From contig JBBRWV010000155.1 of assembly GCA_038248985.1 (NCBI GenBank), positions 1 through 6,799 of the forward strand: a DNA stretch of 6,799 nucleotides, read 5' to 3'. Source of the DNA: JBBRWV01 sp038248985 (GTDB taxonomy: Bacteria > Planctomycetota > Phycisphaerae > WQYP01). This document shows positions 6,087 through 6,799 of the stretch, piece by piece. The notes beneath the pieces were generated by a model. That model worked only from the letters and a program-made list of their open reading frames with translations, made no database searches and had not been told where the DNA came from. How positions within the stretch are numbered: position 1 is the stretch's first letter; the number at the start of each line of letters is the position of its first letter. The translations under genes and the position numbers were made by a program.

Positions 6087-6157
6087 GGAAGAAGAGAGAG
6101 ACAAACTGGTTGAGTGAGAGAGAGACCCACCGACTTGCGCGTTTCGCGCTTTTTTCC
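6087..6157 (+). promoter_or_regulatory. Leader RNA module with terminator-like hairpin, copy 3
   Basis: A 71-nt module 369 bp before the paralog 3 start codon. The outer stem pairs GGAAGAA (6087-6093) with TTTTTCC (6151-6157). The 3' hairpin GCGCG-TTT-CGCGC (6137-6149) is fully Watson-Crick and is followed by T6 at 6150-6155, making this the best terminator-like copy. The purine tracts and the ACCCACCGACT segment match copy 2 almost base for base. Confidence 0.55.
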
Positions 6158-6191
6158 ACATTTTTACGTTGCGGCTCAAGCCTTACTTCCC

Positions 6192-6206
6192 GATGCGTTA
6201 CGCATC
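6192..6206 (+). promoter_or_regulatory. Conserved leader hairpin before paralog 3
   Basis: GATGCG pairs perfectly with CGCATC around a TTA loop. It corresponds to the hairpin at 4779-4794 and is followed by the same GGATTGATTCCTA block (6213-6225). Further shared blocks are TGGAAACCGT (6280-6289) and CATTTCAGGCGG (6334-6345). The rest of the stretch to 6455 has no supportable gene. Confidence 0.4.
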
Positions 6207-6455
6207 TGGAAAGGATTGATTCCTACGCTGATCTTTGAAGCGATGGGAAGAAGTCTTTTCTGACGGGAGTGCGAGGTGTTGGAAACCGTGGAGCGGCTCT
6301 GCGTATTGGTAGTGCTGAGTTTCAGGTTTCGGACATTTCAGGCGGAGGTCCAACGTAAAAGCAAAAGGCAAAAAATTCCGCTTGTGGCGATTCATATGTT
6401 GTGAGTGGCCATCAGGTGGAAGGCATAAATATCCTTTTTTATAGGGAGAGAATCT

Positions 6456-6799
6456 ATGGTATTTTCGAAATTTTCACTTTCATTGGCAGTCGCCGGTTTG
6501 GCGTTCGCCAGCGCAGCCAGCGCTCAGGCTGCGGTCCTTGCCGGTCCCACCACATTGCAGGACTTGGTTGATGGTGCCACCATCACCGTCGGCGACAAGC
6601 TGTTCAACCACTTCACCTATTCCAAGACCGGTGACATGCCGAACGCTTCGGATGTGAACGTTGTTTCGCTGCTCGAACCGGGCCTCTGGGGCATCAGCTT
6701 CCAGGGCGCGTTTTTCGATCAGGCCGGCGGCGGGGCCTCGGATGCTTTGATTCGTTACCGCGTGACGGTGTTGGATCCCGATTTTGTGATCACCGACGC
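6456..6799 (+). CDS. PEP-CTERM-family exported protein, paralog 3 (partial, runs off the window)
   Basis: The frame is open to the right edge: 114 complete codons with no stop. The ATG follows a clear AGGGAGAG ribosome binding site at 6443-6450. The signal peptide covers 1-25 (SLSLAVAGLAFASAASAQA before Ala26). The mature part repeats the paralog blocks: TITVGDKLFNHFTYSKTGDM, LWGISFQGAF, then FDQAGGG, and YRVTVLDPDFVITDA. It is closer to paralog 2 than to paralog 1. By homology about 122 residues and the PEP-CTERM tail should lie beyond the window. Third positions are rich in C (about 48 of 114 codons), unlike the G-ending usage at the left of the window. Confidence 0.88.
   Translation, partial: MVFSKFSLSLAVAGLAFASAASAQAAVLAGPTTLQDLVDGATITVGDKLFNHFTYSKTGDMPNASDVNVVSLLEPGLWGISFQGAFFDQAGGGASDALIRYRVTVLDPDFVITD

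Larger units (their letters stand above)
3364..6799 (+). repeat. Tandem array of about 1.4-kb leader-gene-terminator units
   Basis: Gene starts at 3625, 5036 and 6456 give periods of 1411 and 1420 bp. Complete genes are both 711 bp and the two gene-to-gene gaps are 700 and 709 bp. Each unit carries the leader RNA module. The two complete genes each end in the same terminator hairpin; the third gene is cut before its end. The array probably arose by duplication of a whole unit, with copies 2 and 3 the most similar pair. Confidence 0.8.

Overview
The window reads as a piece of a Planctomycetes-type chromosome (Phycisphaerae-like is my best guess). The reasons are tandem secreted proteins with classic PEP-CTERM tails (PEPAS, a short Leu/Gly/Ala helix, then an Arg cluster), strong AGGGAG-type ribosome binding sites and a moderately GC-rich composition. 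All supportable genes lie on the + strand. The phylum is inferred from protein style only; no rRNA or marker gene is present.

Layout. (1) Positions 3-176 are probably the 3' end of an unrecognised gene. (2) 177-343 is a short intergenic stretch with a perfect TATAAT box. (3) 344-1999 encodes a cytoplasmic glycoside hydrolase of the melibiase/GH36-like type, with candidate catalytic residues Asp146 and Asp265. (4) 2080-3234 encodes a von Willebrand factor A (VWA) protein with an intact MIDAS metal site, resembling the COG4867 family that usually partners a ChlI/MoxR-like AAA+ ATPase. No such ATPase is in the window. Its linker carries four heptanucleotide repeats, and a strong G-quadruplex motif follows its stop codon.

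(5) From about 3340 to the end lies an array of three paralogous PEP-CTERM genes (3625-4335, 5036-5746, and 6456 to the window edge). Their starts are spaced 1411 and 1420 bp apart. Each repeat unit consists of a long non-coding leader, a 236-codon exported-protein gene and a Rho-independent terminator. The first two terminators are part of an exact 42-nt repeat, although the proteins they follow have diverged.

The most interesting signal is in the leaders. All three carry a 70-80 nt purine-rich module. It is closed by a GGAA/TTCC outer stem whose sequence changes on both sides in copy 1, and it contains a CGCG-TTT-CGCG hairpin. In copies 2 and 3 a T6 tract follows that hairpin, so it looks like a terminator 260-370 nt upstream of the start codon. 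This fits an RNA attenuator or another structured cis-regulatory RNA controlling the array, but function is inference. The proteins are predicted to be exported by Sec and then handled by an exosortase, which is not encoded here. I see no link in the sequence between the hydrolase/VWA pair and the PEP-CTERM array beyond proximity and shared strand.
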